Shown one piece after another: positions 54,757-62,906 of a stretch of 64,000 nt of DNA (within the stretch, counting starts at the first letter, position 1; each line of letters starts with the position of its first letter). The position numbers and the translations under genes are program-made. This DNA comes from Flagellimonas sp. S3867 (lineage in GTDB: Bacteria > Bacteroidota > Bacteroidia > Flavobacteriales > Flavobacteriaceae): the NCBI RefSeq assembly GCF_014698935.1, contig NZ_JACVMN010000002.1:124001-188000 (forward strand), given 5' to 3'. Below the pieces are notes generated by a model. The model was not told the DNA's origin. It was given only the letters and a program-made list of their open reading frames with translations, and did not search any database.

Positions 54757-55641
54757 GTGAACTTTATCCTCAATGTATTGCTTGGAATATTCTTGTTTTC
54801 ATGCGATGGCAATGTCAAAAAACAAGCCCATGATGTTCAGGAAGAGACTTCCGTAGCTACGATTGCCATTGAAGAAACACCATCGGCAAAAAAGGATAGT
54901 CTTGTTAAACCTCCTGTAAAATTGGTGTCGGTACAACAGAAAGTACAAACAAAACCTGAGGCTCAAAAGCCAACCAGTCAACCCAAAATTGTATCACCTG
55001 ATCAAACCATATGGGCCAGTTTATTGGAAGAATATGTCGATGATATGGGCAATGTCAACTACTCTGGCATCAAAGATGACATAGCCAAATTGGATGCATA
55101 TTTGGCCAAAATGGCTCAAAATTCACCAGCCAACAATTGGACGAAAAACGAAAAACTCGCTTATTATATCAACCTTTATAATGCGGCAACGGTAAAATTG
55201 ATTGTAGATCATTACCCCGTTAAAAGCATAAAGGATATTCCAAACCGCTGGAAGAAAAAATGGATAAAGGTGGGTAGTGAAACCACCTCATTAAACGATA
55301 TTGAGCATGAGGTTTTGCGCAAAATGAACGAACCACGTATTCATTTCGCCATTAATTGCGCTTCCTATTCATGTCCAAAACTGCTTAATGTTCCTTTTAC
55401 TCCTCAAAGTATGGAACGGTTACTTACTAAAACAGCTGTGGATTTTGTAAATGACAAGACCAGAAACCGATTTGGGGATGGTTTTGCACAGCTTTCCAGA
55501 ATATTTAAATGGTACAAGGGTGATTTTACTGAAAATGGCAAACTGTTGGACTACATCAACCAATATTTAGACAATCCTATTGGTAAAAATTCCAAAATTG
55601 AATACTTAGATTATGATTGGAGTTTGAATGAGGCAAAATAA
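54757..55641 (+). CDS. DUF547 lipoprotein of the arsenosugar cluster
   Basis: 294 residues, GTG start. Lipoprotein signal GIFLFSC (C16), a Lys/Pro/Gln-rich linker (about 20-85), then a DUF547 domain (about 90-294) with KLAYYINLYNAATVKLIVDHYP and INCASYSCPKL (Cys-containing block). Function of DUF547 is not known. It overlaps the TIGR04283 gene by 14 bp. The same domain recurs at 60585-61307, near the other redox genes. Confidence 0.88.
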   Translation: MNFILNVLLGIFLFSCDGNVKKQAHDVQEETSVATIAIEETPSAKKDSLVKPPVKLVSVQQKVQTKPEAQKPTSQPKIVSPDQTIWASLLEEYVDDMGNVNYSGIKDDIAKLDAYLAKMAQNSPANNWTKNEKLAYYINLYNAATVKLIVDHYPVKSIKDIPNRWKKKWIKVGSETTSLNDIEHEVLRKMNEPRIHFAINCASYSCPKLLNVPFTPQSMERLLTKTAVDFVNDKTRNRFGDGFAQLSRIFKWYKGDFTENGKLLDYINQYLDNPIGKNSKIEYLDYDWSLNEAK

Positions 55642-56338
55642 AGATTCATCCATAAGTATTATCATCCCTGTATTGAACGAAGAGGGATTCATAGGAGATG
55701 TTCTTCAGCACCTCGGGCAAACTAGCAGCTCATTCAATATTAAAGAAATTATCTGCGTCGACGGAGGAAGTACCGACAAAACCGTAGAAGTGGTCAAAGC
55801 TCATGGTGGCACGGTACTTCAGTCAAAAAAAGGAAGGGCCAGGCAAATGAACTTTGGCGCTAAGCATGCGCAAGGAGAGATTCTTTACTTTTTGCATGCG
55901 GATACGCTTACTCCCAAGCACTTTGACACAACCATTTTGAACGCAATTGATGAGGGCCACGAGTCTGGTTGCTTTCGAATGCAGTTCGATACCAAAAACC
56001 CCATTTTACGATTTTTTGCATGGCTATCGCACATAAACCATACGCTCTGCAGGGGTGGTGATCAATCGTTATTCATTAAGCGAGAGCTTTTTGAACTTAA
56101 TGAAGGGTTTAATGAAGACTATCTGATTTATGAGGACACCGAGTTTATTACACGGCTTTACCGACAAACAAAATTCAAAGTGCTATCGGAAGCAGTGATT
56201 ACCTCAGCCCGAAAATATCGTGAAAAGGGATGGGTTAGAATCCAATTTCATTTTGGAATGATCCACTTGAAAAATTATCTGGGAGCTGGTCCCAAAGAGC
56301 TTTTCCAATATTACTCCAAGCATATTCTGAATGCGTGA
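55628..56338 (+). CDS. TIGR04283-type arsenosugar-cluster glycosyltransferase
   Basis: 236 residues, GT2 family. N-terminal ISIIIPVLNEEGFIGDVL, D-G-G-S-T-D-K-T nucleotide site near 46, the GRARQMNFGAKHA block near 70, and F-L-H-A-D-T as the DxD metal site near 90. It is in the second glycosyltransferase subfamily linked to arsenosugar synthesis. It is the last gene of the 52280-56338 run; its stop lies 2 bp from the convergent LysM-like gene. Confidence 0.9.
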   Translation: MRQNKDSSISIIIPVLNEEGFIGDVLQHLGQTSSSFNIKEIICVDGGSTDKTVEVVKAHGGTVLQSKKGRARQMNFGAKHAQGEILYFLHADTLTPKHFDTTILNAIDEGHESGCFRMQFDTKNPILRFFAWLSHINHTLCRGGDQSLFIKRELFELNEGFNEDYLIYEDTEFITRLYRQTKFKVLSEAVITSARKYREKGWVRIQFHFGMIHLKNYLGAGPKELFQYYSKHILNA

Positions 56339-56340
56339 GG

Positions 56341-57273
56341 TTAATCCTCTATTTCCAAATCAGCATAATCTTTTAAGATTCCACTGGTTATCAAACTTGT
56401 AAAGTTGTTTTTATCAGAACGTACCGGTATTCCATTTGGGCTATTGGTTTTGGAATTGCCATCGATGGTCAACAAACTGACTGCAGGAAGGGTATTTGTA
56501 GCTAAATAAAGACTATTTCTATCCTCAAAAATTCGTTCTACATCTTTGTAAGAACGATTTGACACACTATTGTCCTTAAAGACTTTTTGTATATTCTCAG
56601 CAAAACGTTGGCTATTCTCACTCTTTTGATGATGGTAGACAGCGACATCCATTTTGCCATTTTCAATTAAACCATTAGCCCGAATAACAAGTAATCGCTG
56701 ATACTTTCCTGAATTTTGAAGATAACGCTTGTTTATAGCTTCAATGTACTGTCCCATTTTTTCTTTTGCGGCTGTCTCTGGATTGCTTTGCGACAAATTC
56801 TCTTCCCCACTCCCAAAAACATAAACCTTGGCTCCATGCACCATAAGTGAAGCGGCAAGATTGTTGGCGATATCAGCAATGAATTTATTTTTGCTCGCCG
56901 GACTCTCAAGAATCAAATAATATATGGCATTACCTAGTGTTCGACTTTTCAGCGACATATTGGCAAGTTCATCATCAAAAATGGGCGTTTCCTTTTTATC
57001 TATCAATTGAACCTTGACCCCCGTTTTTTTAAAGGAATCATCTACAACCGGTATTTTGTAGGTGCGCCCCTCATGCAATTGGCTTCCATTTTTAATGTTT
57101 TCCAAATTTGCATTTAAAAATGTCTCGTAATAGGTCACGGGGTCTAATCCTTGCTTTCGAAGAATGGAATAGATACCATCACCTGGTTCGGCAACAACAT
57201 CATAGTAGTCAGTTTGTCCAACTAAAGTCAAAGACATGCCTGCCCATAGCAAAAGCGCTGGTAGTAATTTCAT
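56341..57273 (-). CDS. secreted LysM-like/Amidase_3-fold protein lacking zinc ligands
   Basis: 310 residues with a signal peptide (1-19, TLVGQ). Residues about 23-75 are LysM-like (VVAEPGDGIYSILRKQGLD ... GRTYKIPV). The remainder follows the order of Amidase_3 N-acetylmuramoyl-L-alanine amidases: IADIANNLAASLMVHGAKVYVF, then LLVIRANG where the family has SIHAN, VYHHQKSENSQRFAENIQ, and LPAVSLLTIDG where the family has PAVLVELG. The zinc His and Glu positions are changed, so it is probably catalytically dead. It may bind peptidoglycan or regulate an active amidase. Confidence 0.65.
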   Translation of the reverse strand: MKLLPALLLWAGMSLTLVGQTDYYDVVAEPGDGIYSILRKQGLDPVTYYETFLNANLENIKNGSQLHEGRTYKIPVVDDSFKKTGVKVQLIDKKETPIFDDELANMSLKSRTLGNAIYYLILESPASKNKFIADIANNLAASLMVHGAKVYVFGSGEENLSQSNPETAAKEKMGQYIEAINKRYLQNSGKYQRLLVIRANGLIENGKMDVAVYHHQKSENSQRFAENIQKVFKDNSVSNRSYKDVERIFEDRNSLYLATNTLPAVSLLTIDGNSKTNSPNGIPVRSDKNNFTSLITSGILKDYADLEIED

Positions 57274-57301
57274 AGTTATGTTTTGAAGCTGGGGTGCTAA
57301 G

Positions 57302-57333
57302 CAAATATGCTAAAAATCGATGAAATGCACAAA
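57302..57333 (-). promoter_or_regulatory. promoter of the LysM-like gene with overlapping repeat
   Basis: On the minus strand TTTG (57333-57330), a 20-bp spacer and CATATTTG (57309-57302, one mismatch to TAnnTTTG) lie 29 bp before the ATG. The -33 element sits between the two 13-bp repeats at 57316 and 57336. Confidence 0.5.
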
Positions 57334-57348
57334 TCATCGATGAAATAC
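57316..57348. repeat. two direct repeats ATCGATGAAAT(G/A)C, 20 bp apart
   Basis: ATCGATGAAATGC (57316-57328) and ATCGATGAAATAC (57336-57348) differ at one base and start 20 bp apart, two helical turns. They flank the -33 element of the minus-strand promoter and so look like activator or repressor sites. Confidence 0.55.
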
Positions 57349-57355
57349 GTCAAAA

Positions 57356-58618
57356 TTAAAAATATTGGCCGATTCCAAATACAATTCCTTTGGTAGCATC
57401 TTGAGTAATGCCATGCCCATAATCTATTCTGAAAATTGCATTGAATATTCTTTTATGTATAAATCGAATTCCGATTCCTGGGTATACCCTAAGGTTTTGG
57501 TTATCACCAAAATCACTAAAATCTCCTCCGGGATTCCGCCAAGTTCCTCCATCAATAAAAACATTGCTCTGCAACACAAACCAATCCTTGTCAATAAGAG
57601 TATGCCTGTACTCCGTATTCAATACAATGGCTGCTGTACCTCTGTCGATACTATTCCCTACTCCGCGGATATTCAGATTATTGTCTACAGCAAAGGGCGC
57701 AAAGGGAGTGTCCATATTACTGGAAAGTCCCAAACGTAATCTATTGGCCCAATTACCCTTTTGCCCTATCCTTGCGAAATAGCTAAAATCGTTGAAACCA
57801 ATTACAAAATCTGGTAGTTGTTGACTGGTACTGTGGACGTATTGAAAATTAAGGCTACTCTTGAATCCAGATAAATATTGATAATAGTATTCAATGGCAT
57901 CGTGATTGTAAATGAACTTGTACAAATATTTGTTCACGTTCAGAGCTTGCGGAACAGAGGGGTCTGTACTGCCAAAAAGATATGTATAGTCTTCTGTGAA
58001 AAAGTTTAACCCAAGCTCAAGTCGGTTTCTGAAGTTCAATTCATACAATCCAAGAACTTCGAAAGATTCATTATTGTATCGATAATCCGCCGTTCCATTC
58101 TCCAAAAAAACGGGTTCTTGTGTTGTTAGATCTTGATAATTAAAAGCCAATCCCAATTTATTGCTAAACAGATACGGTGCACGTATGTGCGCACCGAAAG
58201 AATCAAAAATGTCCTTTTGGTAAAATCCACCTAAGGTGATGTTGTTTCCCAGAACATTAAATTCCTGTAATCCTATTCGGAAGGCAAACTCATCATTGTT
58301 GGAAGTATAGACACTGGCAAAGGGAATCAAAGTGAAGTTTTCCTCAATGCCATAAAACACATTATAGCTGCCCTCTTCATTGGCAGGGAATACCTGAAAA
58401 TAGGCATGGGAAACAGATGGCAATCGCTTTAGTCGATATATGTCCTCGGCTATTAGGGAAGAGTCCAATTCCATACCAGCTTTAAGTCTGGCGATCTTTT
58501 TTATAAAGGCCGTCTTGGTTCTTTTATTTCCTTGGACCTTTATATCAGCAATAATATCTTGACCTAGAACCGAACCGGTAGACAATGCAAAAAGAAATAC
58601 AATAATTATCCGATTCAT
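57356..58618 (-). CDS. short BamA/TamA-family outer-membrane protein (one POTRA)
   Basis: 420 residues with a signal peptide (1-19, GSVLGQ). One POTRA-like domain (about 22-95, DIKVQGNKRTKTAFIKKIARLKAGM) precedes a 16-strand Omp85-type barrel (about 100-420, ending GIVFGIGQYF). The barrel is complete, with IRGVG matching the conserved barrel-loop (R/I-RG) region. Full BamA has five POTRA and ~800 residues, so this is a specialised member. It lies 82 bp upstream of the amidase-like gene and 15 bp after the GH113 gene on the same strand. Confidence 0.88.
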   Translation of the reverse strand: MNRIIIVFLFALSTGSVLGQDIIADIKVQGNKRTKTAFIKKIARLKAGMELDSSLIAEDIYRLKRLPSVSHAYFQVFPANEEGSYNVFYGIEENFTLIPFASVYTSNNDEFAFRIGLQEFNVLGNNITLGGFYQKDIFDSFGAHIRAPYLFSNKLGLAFNYQDLTTQEPVFLENGTADYRYNNESFEVLGLYELNFRNRLELGLNFFTEDYTYLFGSTDPSVPQALNVNKYLYKFIYNHDAIEYYYQYLSGFKSSLNFQYVHSTSQQLPDFVIGFNDFSYFARIGQKGNWANRLRLGLSSNMDTPFAPFAVDNNLNIRGVGNSIDRGTAAIVLNTEYRHTLIDKDWFVLQSNVFIDGGTWRNPGGDFSDFGDNQNLRVYPGIGIRFIHKRIFNAIFRIDYGHGITQDATKGIVFGIGQYF

Positions 58619-58633
58619 GTGTCCTTGGACGTA

Positions 58634-59650
58634 TTAAAATCCAGATTCTTGCAAACTTGAATAGTAATTTTGTATTACGGATTCTGCTGGTTTGTTTTGT
58701 GGTGTAAATCTATTGTCTGCATTTCCTCCGGAAACTTCGTGATGGATGAACCATTTCCATACAAATCCGCCGGCAAACCAGTCTTCTTTCCAAAATTCCT
58801 CGAAAACCGCTCGCGTAGCATCGGCCTGTCCAGTCAAATTCACTTCCGTTTGGTTTCTATCTACCAACCAAGGTTTTTTTGCGGTATAGTCCATGCTTCG
58901 ATATCCAAATTCGGTAAAAAGGATAGGCTTATCATGTTTTTGGGACAGGTCTTTTAGTTTGGATTTCCAAGGTTGCCATCCGGATTTCAAATCTTCCAAT
59001 TTGGGATGTCGTTTATCTGAAAGCGGAAAATAGCCATCCACCCCTATAAAATCCAATTTATCCCAAAAAGGAGATCTTGTGTATTCATCCCAATTGGCAG
59101 CATAGGTTAACTTCCCAGAATAGATATTCTTTATTTTATCAATTAAACTCAACCAGAATTCCGGTCGATTTTTAACAAACTCCTCCAATTCGGTTCCTAT
59201 GCAATAAATTTCTGATTTTGTTTCTTCGGCCAGCTTCGCATAGGTGAGCGCAAACTTGCTGTACGAATCTTCCAATATCTTCCAATCTTTTTCCGACTTC
59301 ATGCTCATATCACCCGTAAATTCACCTCTCCAAATCCAAATCTGGGGTTTCAACATTACTTTAATCCCATTTCGCTGTAGCAATTCAATGTATTGTTTGG
59401 CTCCGCGTTTGGTTTCGCCGTACCATTGCCTCTCTGTATCAAAAATAATATTTGGTGAGTTTAGGTCCCTAGCGAATCCAAATGGCATTACCGCCGCATA
59501 GTTGGCCTGAATTTTCACAACAGGGTCTATGTGCTTTTGCACCACCTTTTCTCTTGAACCTACAAAGCTAACTCCATTTATTTTTTCCTCATGTTGACTA
59601 TTGCAGGAAAACTGGAGCAAGCACAAAAAAAAGAGCCCTAATCTTTTCAT
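58634..59650 (-). CDS. glycoside hydrolase family 113-like lipoprotein
   Basis: 338 residues. Lipoprotein signal LLQFSC (C16), then a TIM barrel with catalytic acid/base E154 (GTELEE) and nucleophile E247 (FTEFGYRS), as in GH113 beta-mannanases and related GTA-type hydrolases. It would act on beta-mannan or another beta-glycan at the periplasm or cell surface. Family placement is confident, substrate is not. It lies 15 bp before the BamA-like gene, so the three minus genes may be one unit. Confidence 0.88.
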   Translation of the reverse strand: MKRLGLFFLCLLQFSCNSQHEEKINGVSFVGSREKVVQKHIDPVVKIQANYAAVMPFGFARDLNSPNIIFDTERQWYGETKRGAKQYIELLQRNGIKVMLKPQIWIWRGEFTGDMSMKSEKDWKILEDSYSKFALTYAKLAEETKSEIYCIGTELEEFVKNRPEFWLSLIDKIKNIYSGKLTYAANWDEYTRSPFWDKLDFIGVDGYFPLSDKRHPKLEDLKSGWQPWKSKLKDLSQKHDKPILFTEFGYRSMDYTAKKPWLVDRNQTEVNLTGQADATRAVFEEFWKEDWFAGGFVWKWFIHHEVSGGNADNRFTPQNKPAESVIQNYYSSLQESGF

Positions 59651-59696
59651 AGATAAAAAATTAAGACTCCTAAAATACTGTTTTATATGATTGAAG

Positions 59697-60566
59697 CTAC
59701 AACACTGCCCGTAATCCTATGTTAAATGTTTGACCTAAACCGGTGTTATTTCCTCTTACAAAGTTGGTATAAAGCAACTCCAAATTTAGTGGTTGTGACA
59801 GTTGGAATTTGACTCCACCACCCACTGCGGTAAAGTTTTGCGTGAAATTGTTTCCTAGATCGAGAAGTTGCGAATGCTGCACCAATCCCAATATGGTAAA
59901 GTCGGAGCTCGGAAAATAACTCAAGAATACCCCTGGGGTCAATCGCAAACTGTTATTGGCGAAACTGTCTACTTCGTCTCCTAAATTTAGCTCACTGTTG
60001 AGTTCGCTGAACAACTGCCATTTATTCCCTGGGAAGGTGTAATCATAGAAAAATCGATTTTGCCATGTATACCCTTTTTGGTCTAAAAACACCCCATTTT
60101 CGGTCTCATTATCCACAAGTGGGATAAAAAATGCACTTTGGATGGAGAAATTATTCACGTTCGGAAATGGAGTAAATTTAATCGCCGGGGCTATAGATGT
60201 CAATCCCGATCTTGCAGAGCCTTCCTCACCATCGAAAGATAAAAAATCAAACAAATCTCTTCCGCCAACGGTATTGGATCTAAACTCTAAAAGCAATCCT
60301 AAATTTACACGTCGATTTTGACCTACACCCGTGAAAATGTCCAATGTCGAGGTAAAAAATACGTTTCTGGGAATGTCTCCATTAAAGGTGTCTTCGGTCT
60401 CCGTGTACAGATTGTTAAACCATTTGATATCCCATTGCCCTTGGCCAATCAGTTTGGATGGAGTCAAATTCTGTATGTTACTTCCTGTTTGGTCATCTTG
60501 GGCAAATCCTGCCAAAGAAGACATTAAAAGTGCTGCCGCAATAATGTGGCTTTTCAATTCTCTCAT
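59697..60566 (-). CDS. outer-membrane beta-barrel protein, unknown function
   Basis: 289 residues, signal peptide (1-22, LAGFAQ), then amphipathic strands ending FNIGLRAVL. N-terminal NLTPSKLIGQGQWDIKWFNNLYTETE is seen in a set of Flavobacteriia barrels sometimes named by DUF only. No motif gives a substrate. It follows DUF547 by 18 bp and is probably co-transcribed with it. Confidence 0.75.
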   Translation of the reverse strand: MRELKSHIIAAALLMSSLAGFAQDDQTGSNIQNLTPSKLIGQGQWDIKWFNNLYTETEDTFNGDIPRNVFFTSTLDIFTGVGQNRRVNLGLLLEFRSNTVGGRDLFDFLSFDGEEGSARSGLTSIAPAIKFTPFPNVNNFSIQSAFFIPLVDNETENGVFLDQKGYTWQNRFFYDYTFPGNKWQLFSELNSELNLGDEVDSFANNSLRLTPGVFLSYFPSSDFTILGLVQHSQLLDLGNNFTQNFTAVGGGVKFQLSQPLNLELLYTNFVRGNNTGLGQTFNIGLRAVL

Positions 60567-60584
60567 GTTAGTTGTATTACTCTT

Positions 60585-61307
60585 TTATTTGATTTCGTTT
60601 AAGGCCCAATCATAAGGGTAGTATCCTACCTTGGAATTGGTGTCCAATTTTTCTTTCCGGTACAAATTCACGTAATCCACAAGACTTCTACCTCCTTGGA
60701 TAAAGTCGCCTTTATACCATTCAAATATTTGGGAAAGATTTACTCTTTTTCCTTTGATCCTGACAAAATTTGGGTCATTCAATGCCAATTTTGTTTGCTG
60801 CTGCAATTGAGCGTCCAAAGTATTAGGCAAATACGCTTTATTAATTATTGGTGGACAGCCCAGACCTGCGCAGACCAAAACAAAATGGAACCTTGTTTCT
60901 TGGGTAAAGTTTGCCCGTAGCAGTTTATTTTCAATATCATTAAGGGTGATGTCTTTTCCTCCAATACTGTGTTTGGTTTTATCAAAAAATCCAGGCACGT
61001 CCAGGGGGGATTTAAGCGGATAATTATCAACTATGCCTTTTATTACGGACAAGTTATATCCGTTTATCCAAAATGCTTGATATGTTTTGGCATCACTTTT
61101 TGATATTTTGATGGTCCTTGCCAGTTCAACCAATTCGTTTAGACCATCAGGATTGGCTTTTATTTTATTGTAAGCCACCCTTCCATTTTTCACATATGTA
61201 TTGAAAAAAGCATCAGTTTTGGTAAAAAAACTAGAAGTGTCTTGGGCCCAACCCGGGCCAATGAAAATTACCAGTGCAAATGCGGTCAGTGTTTTTTTAA
61301 TAGTCAT
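60585..61307 (-). CDS. secreted DUF547 protein
   Basis: 240 residues, signal peptide (1-21, GPGWAQ), then a DUF547 domain over the whole length with QAFWINGYNLSVIKGIVDNYPLK and a Cys block FVLVCAGLGCPPI (C at about 159 and 163). It is a paralogue of the lipoprotein at 54757-55641, without the linker or lipobox. Function unknown. It is transcribed away from the FAD oxidoreductase gene. Confidence 0.88.
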   Translation of the reverse strand: MTIKKTLTAFALVIFIGPGWAQDTSSFFTKTDAFFNTYVKNGRVAYNKIKANPDGLNELVELARTIKISKSDAKTYQAFWINGYNLSVIKGIVDNYPLKSPLDVPGFFDKTKHSIGGKDITLNDIENKLLRANFTQETRFHFVLVCAGLGCPPIINKAYLPNTLDAQLQQQTKLALNDPNFVRIKGKRVNLSQIFEWYKGDFIQGGRSLVDYVNLYRKEKLDTNSKVGYYPYDWALNEIK

Positions 61308-61542
61308 GGTTTAAACTTTTAGCCGATTAAAACTGAGGCATATGTCGATCATATTTCTAAGTCCATACATCAGCACAATTTTTTTGTGATTTATTTAAGA
61401 TTTTATAAATCAGTAAGTTACCGTTCGCACAAAGATCTATTACCTTACATAACCGAAAGAATTTAAATTCTTTCTAAATTAACGGATTAAGTTAAGTTCA
61501 TATATTTAAGGACGACACATTAGCAACAACCAATTCAATCCC

Positions 61543-62892
61543 ATGGATAATATTGTAATAATCGGAAATGGAGTTGCAGGAATTTCTGCGGCGCGACATA
61601 TTCGGAAACTTTCAGATAAAAGAATTATCGTAATCTCGGCAGAGACGGATTTCTTCTTTTCAAGAACAGCCTTAATGTACGTATACATGGGGCATATGAA
61701 GTTTGAGCACATCCAACCTTACGAAAATTGGTTTTGGGAAAAAAATCGCATCGAATTGGTTCGTGGCTATGTCACACAGGTTGATACTGAAACAAAACAA
61801 CTTCAAATGGATGGCTCCCGAGCAATCCAATATGACAAATTGATTATTGCTACAGGATCCAAACCCAACAAGTTTGGTTGGCCTGGACAAGACCTTCACG
61901 GTGTTCAGGGCCTCTATTCCAAGCAGGACTTGGATTTATTGGAAGTGAATGCCCCAAACAAAGAAGTTTGTAAAAGAGCTGTAATTGTTGGCGGTGGATT
62001 GATTGGTATTGAGATGGCAGAGATGCTAAGAAGCCGCGATATCCCAGTCACTTTTTTGGTTCGGGAGGAAAGCTTTTGGAACGGCGTTTTGCCTGATGGT
62101 GAATCTGCCATGATCAATGAACATATACTGGAACATCATATAGATCTTCGATTGGGCAACAACCTCAAAGAAATTGTGGCAGATGAAAATGGCAAAGTAA
62201 AATCTGTTATCATAACAGAAACTGGGGAAGAACTACCCTGCGATGTGGTTGGATTAACGGCAGGAGTTACTCCAAATGTCAATTTTCTAAAAGATTCGGG
62301 AATTGAACTAGGTCGAGGAGTCAAAGTCAACAGATACCTCGAAACCAATGTCAATGACGTTTATGCCATCGGCGATTGTGCAGAACAGCACGAAGCCATA
62401 GGAAATAGACGGCCCATTGAAGCCGTTTGGTACACCGGTCGGATGATGGGAGAAACGGTTGCCCAGACCATATGCGGTAATCGCATTGAGTACAAACCAG
62501 GGCACTGGTTCAACTCGGCAAAATTCTTGGATATCGAGTACCAAACCTATGGTTGGGTATTTTCAAATAAAGGAAAAAAGGAATATGAAGCTCATTTCCA
62601 TTGGCGACATTCCGAAGAAAAAATATGCATAACTGTGGCTTTTCATAAAGACACTAATCAGTTTCTCGGTCTGAATACTTTTGGTATTCGTATGCGACAT
62701 GAAGTTTTTGACCGATGGCTTACGGAAGAAAGGGATGTGGACTATGTAATGGAACATTTGGCCGATGCCAATTTTGACCCAGAATTCTTCAAAAAATATG
62801 AAACTGAAATTGTATCTAAGTTCAATTCAGATTTGGGAAAATCCATAAACCCCAAAAAGAAAAGCCTTAAACGAATATTTCAAACTGCTTAA
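61543..62892 (+). CDS. NAD(P)/FAD-dependent oxidoreductase
   Basis: 449 residues. FAD-binding GNGVAGISAARH near 6-17, the second Rossmann motif VIVGGGLIGIEMAE near 145, and the FAD C-terminal motif in VYAIGDCAE near 270. A C-terminal extension of about 130 residues (from about 320) includes HWRHSEEKICITVAF. The class covers nitrite-reductase-like and ferredoxin reductases. With the iron-sulfur membrane protein 14 bp downstream it forms a likely electron-transfer pair; the substrate is unknown. Confidence 0.9.
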   Translation: MDNIVIIGNGVAGISAARHIRKLSDKRIIVISAETDFFFSRTALMYVYMGHMKFEHIQPYENWFWEKNRIELVRGYVTQVDTETKQLQMDGSRAIQYDKLIIATGSKPNKFGWPGQDLHGVQGLYSKQDLDLLEVNAPNKEVCKRAVIVGGGLIGIEMAEMLRSRDIPVTFLVREESFWNGVLPDGESAMINEHILEHHIDLRLGNNLKEIVADENGKVKSVIITETGEELPCDVVGLTAGVTPNVNFLKDSGIELGRGVKVNRYLETNVNDVYAIGDCAEQHEAIGNRRPIEAVWYTGRMMGETVAQTICGNRIEYKPGHWFNSAKFLDIEYQTYGWVFSNKGKKEYEAHFHWRHSEEKICITVAFHKDTNQFLGLNTFGIRMRHEVFDRWLTEERDVDYVMEHLADANFDPEFFKKYETEIVSKFNSDLGKSINPKKKSLKRIFQTA

Positions 62893-62906
62893 TTAACTAC
62901 TATCCA

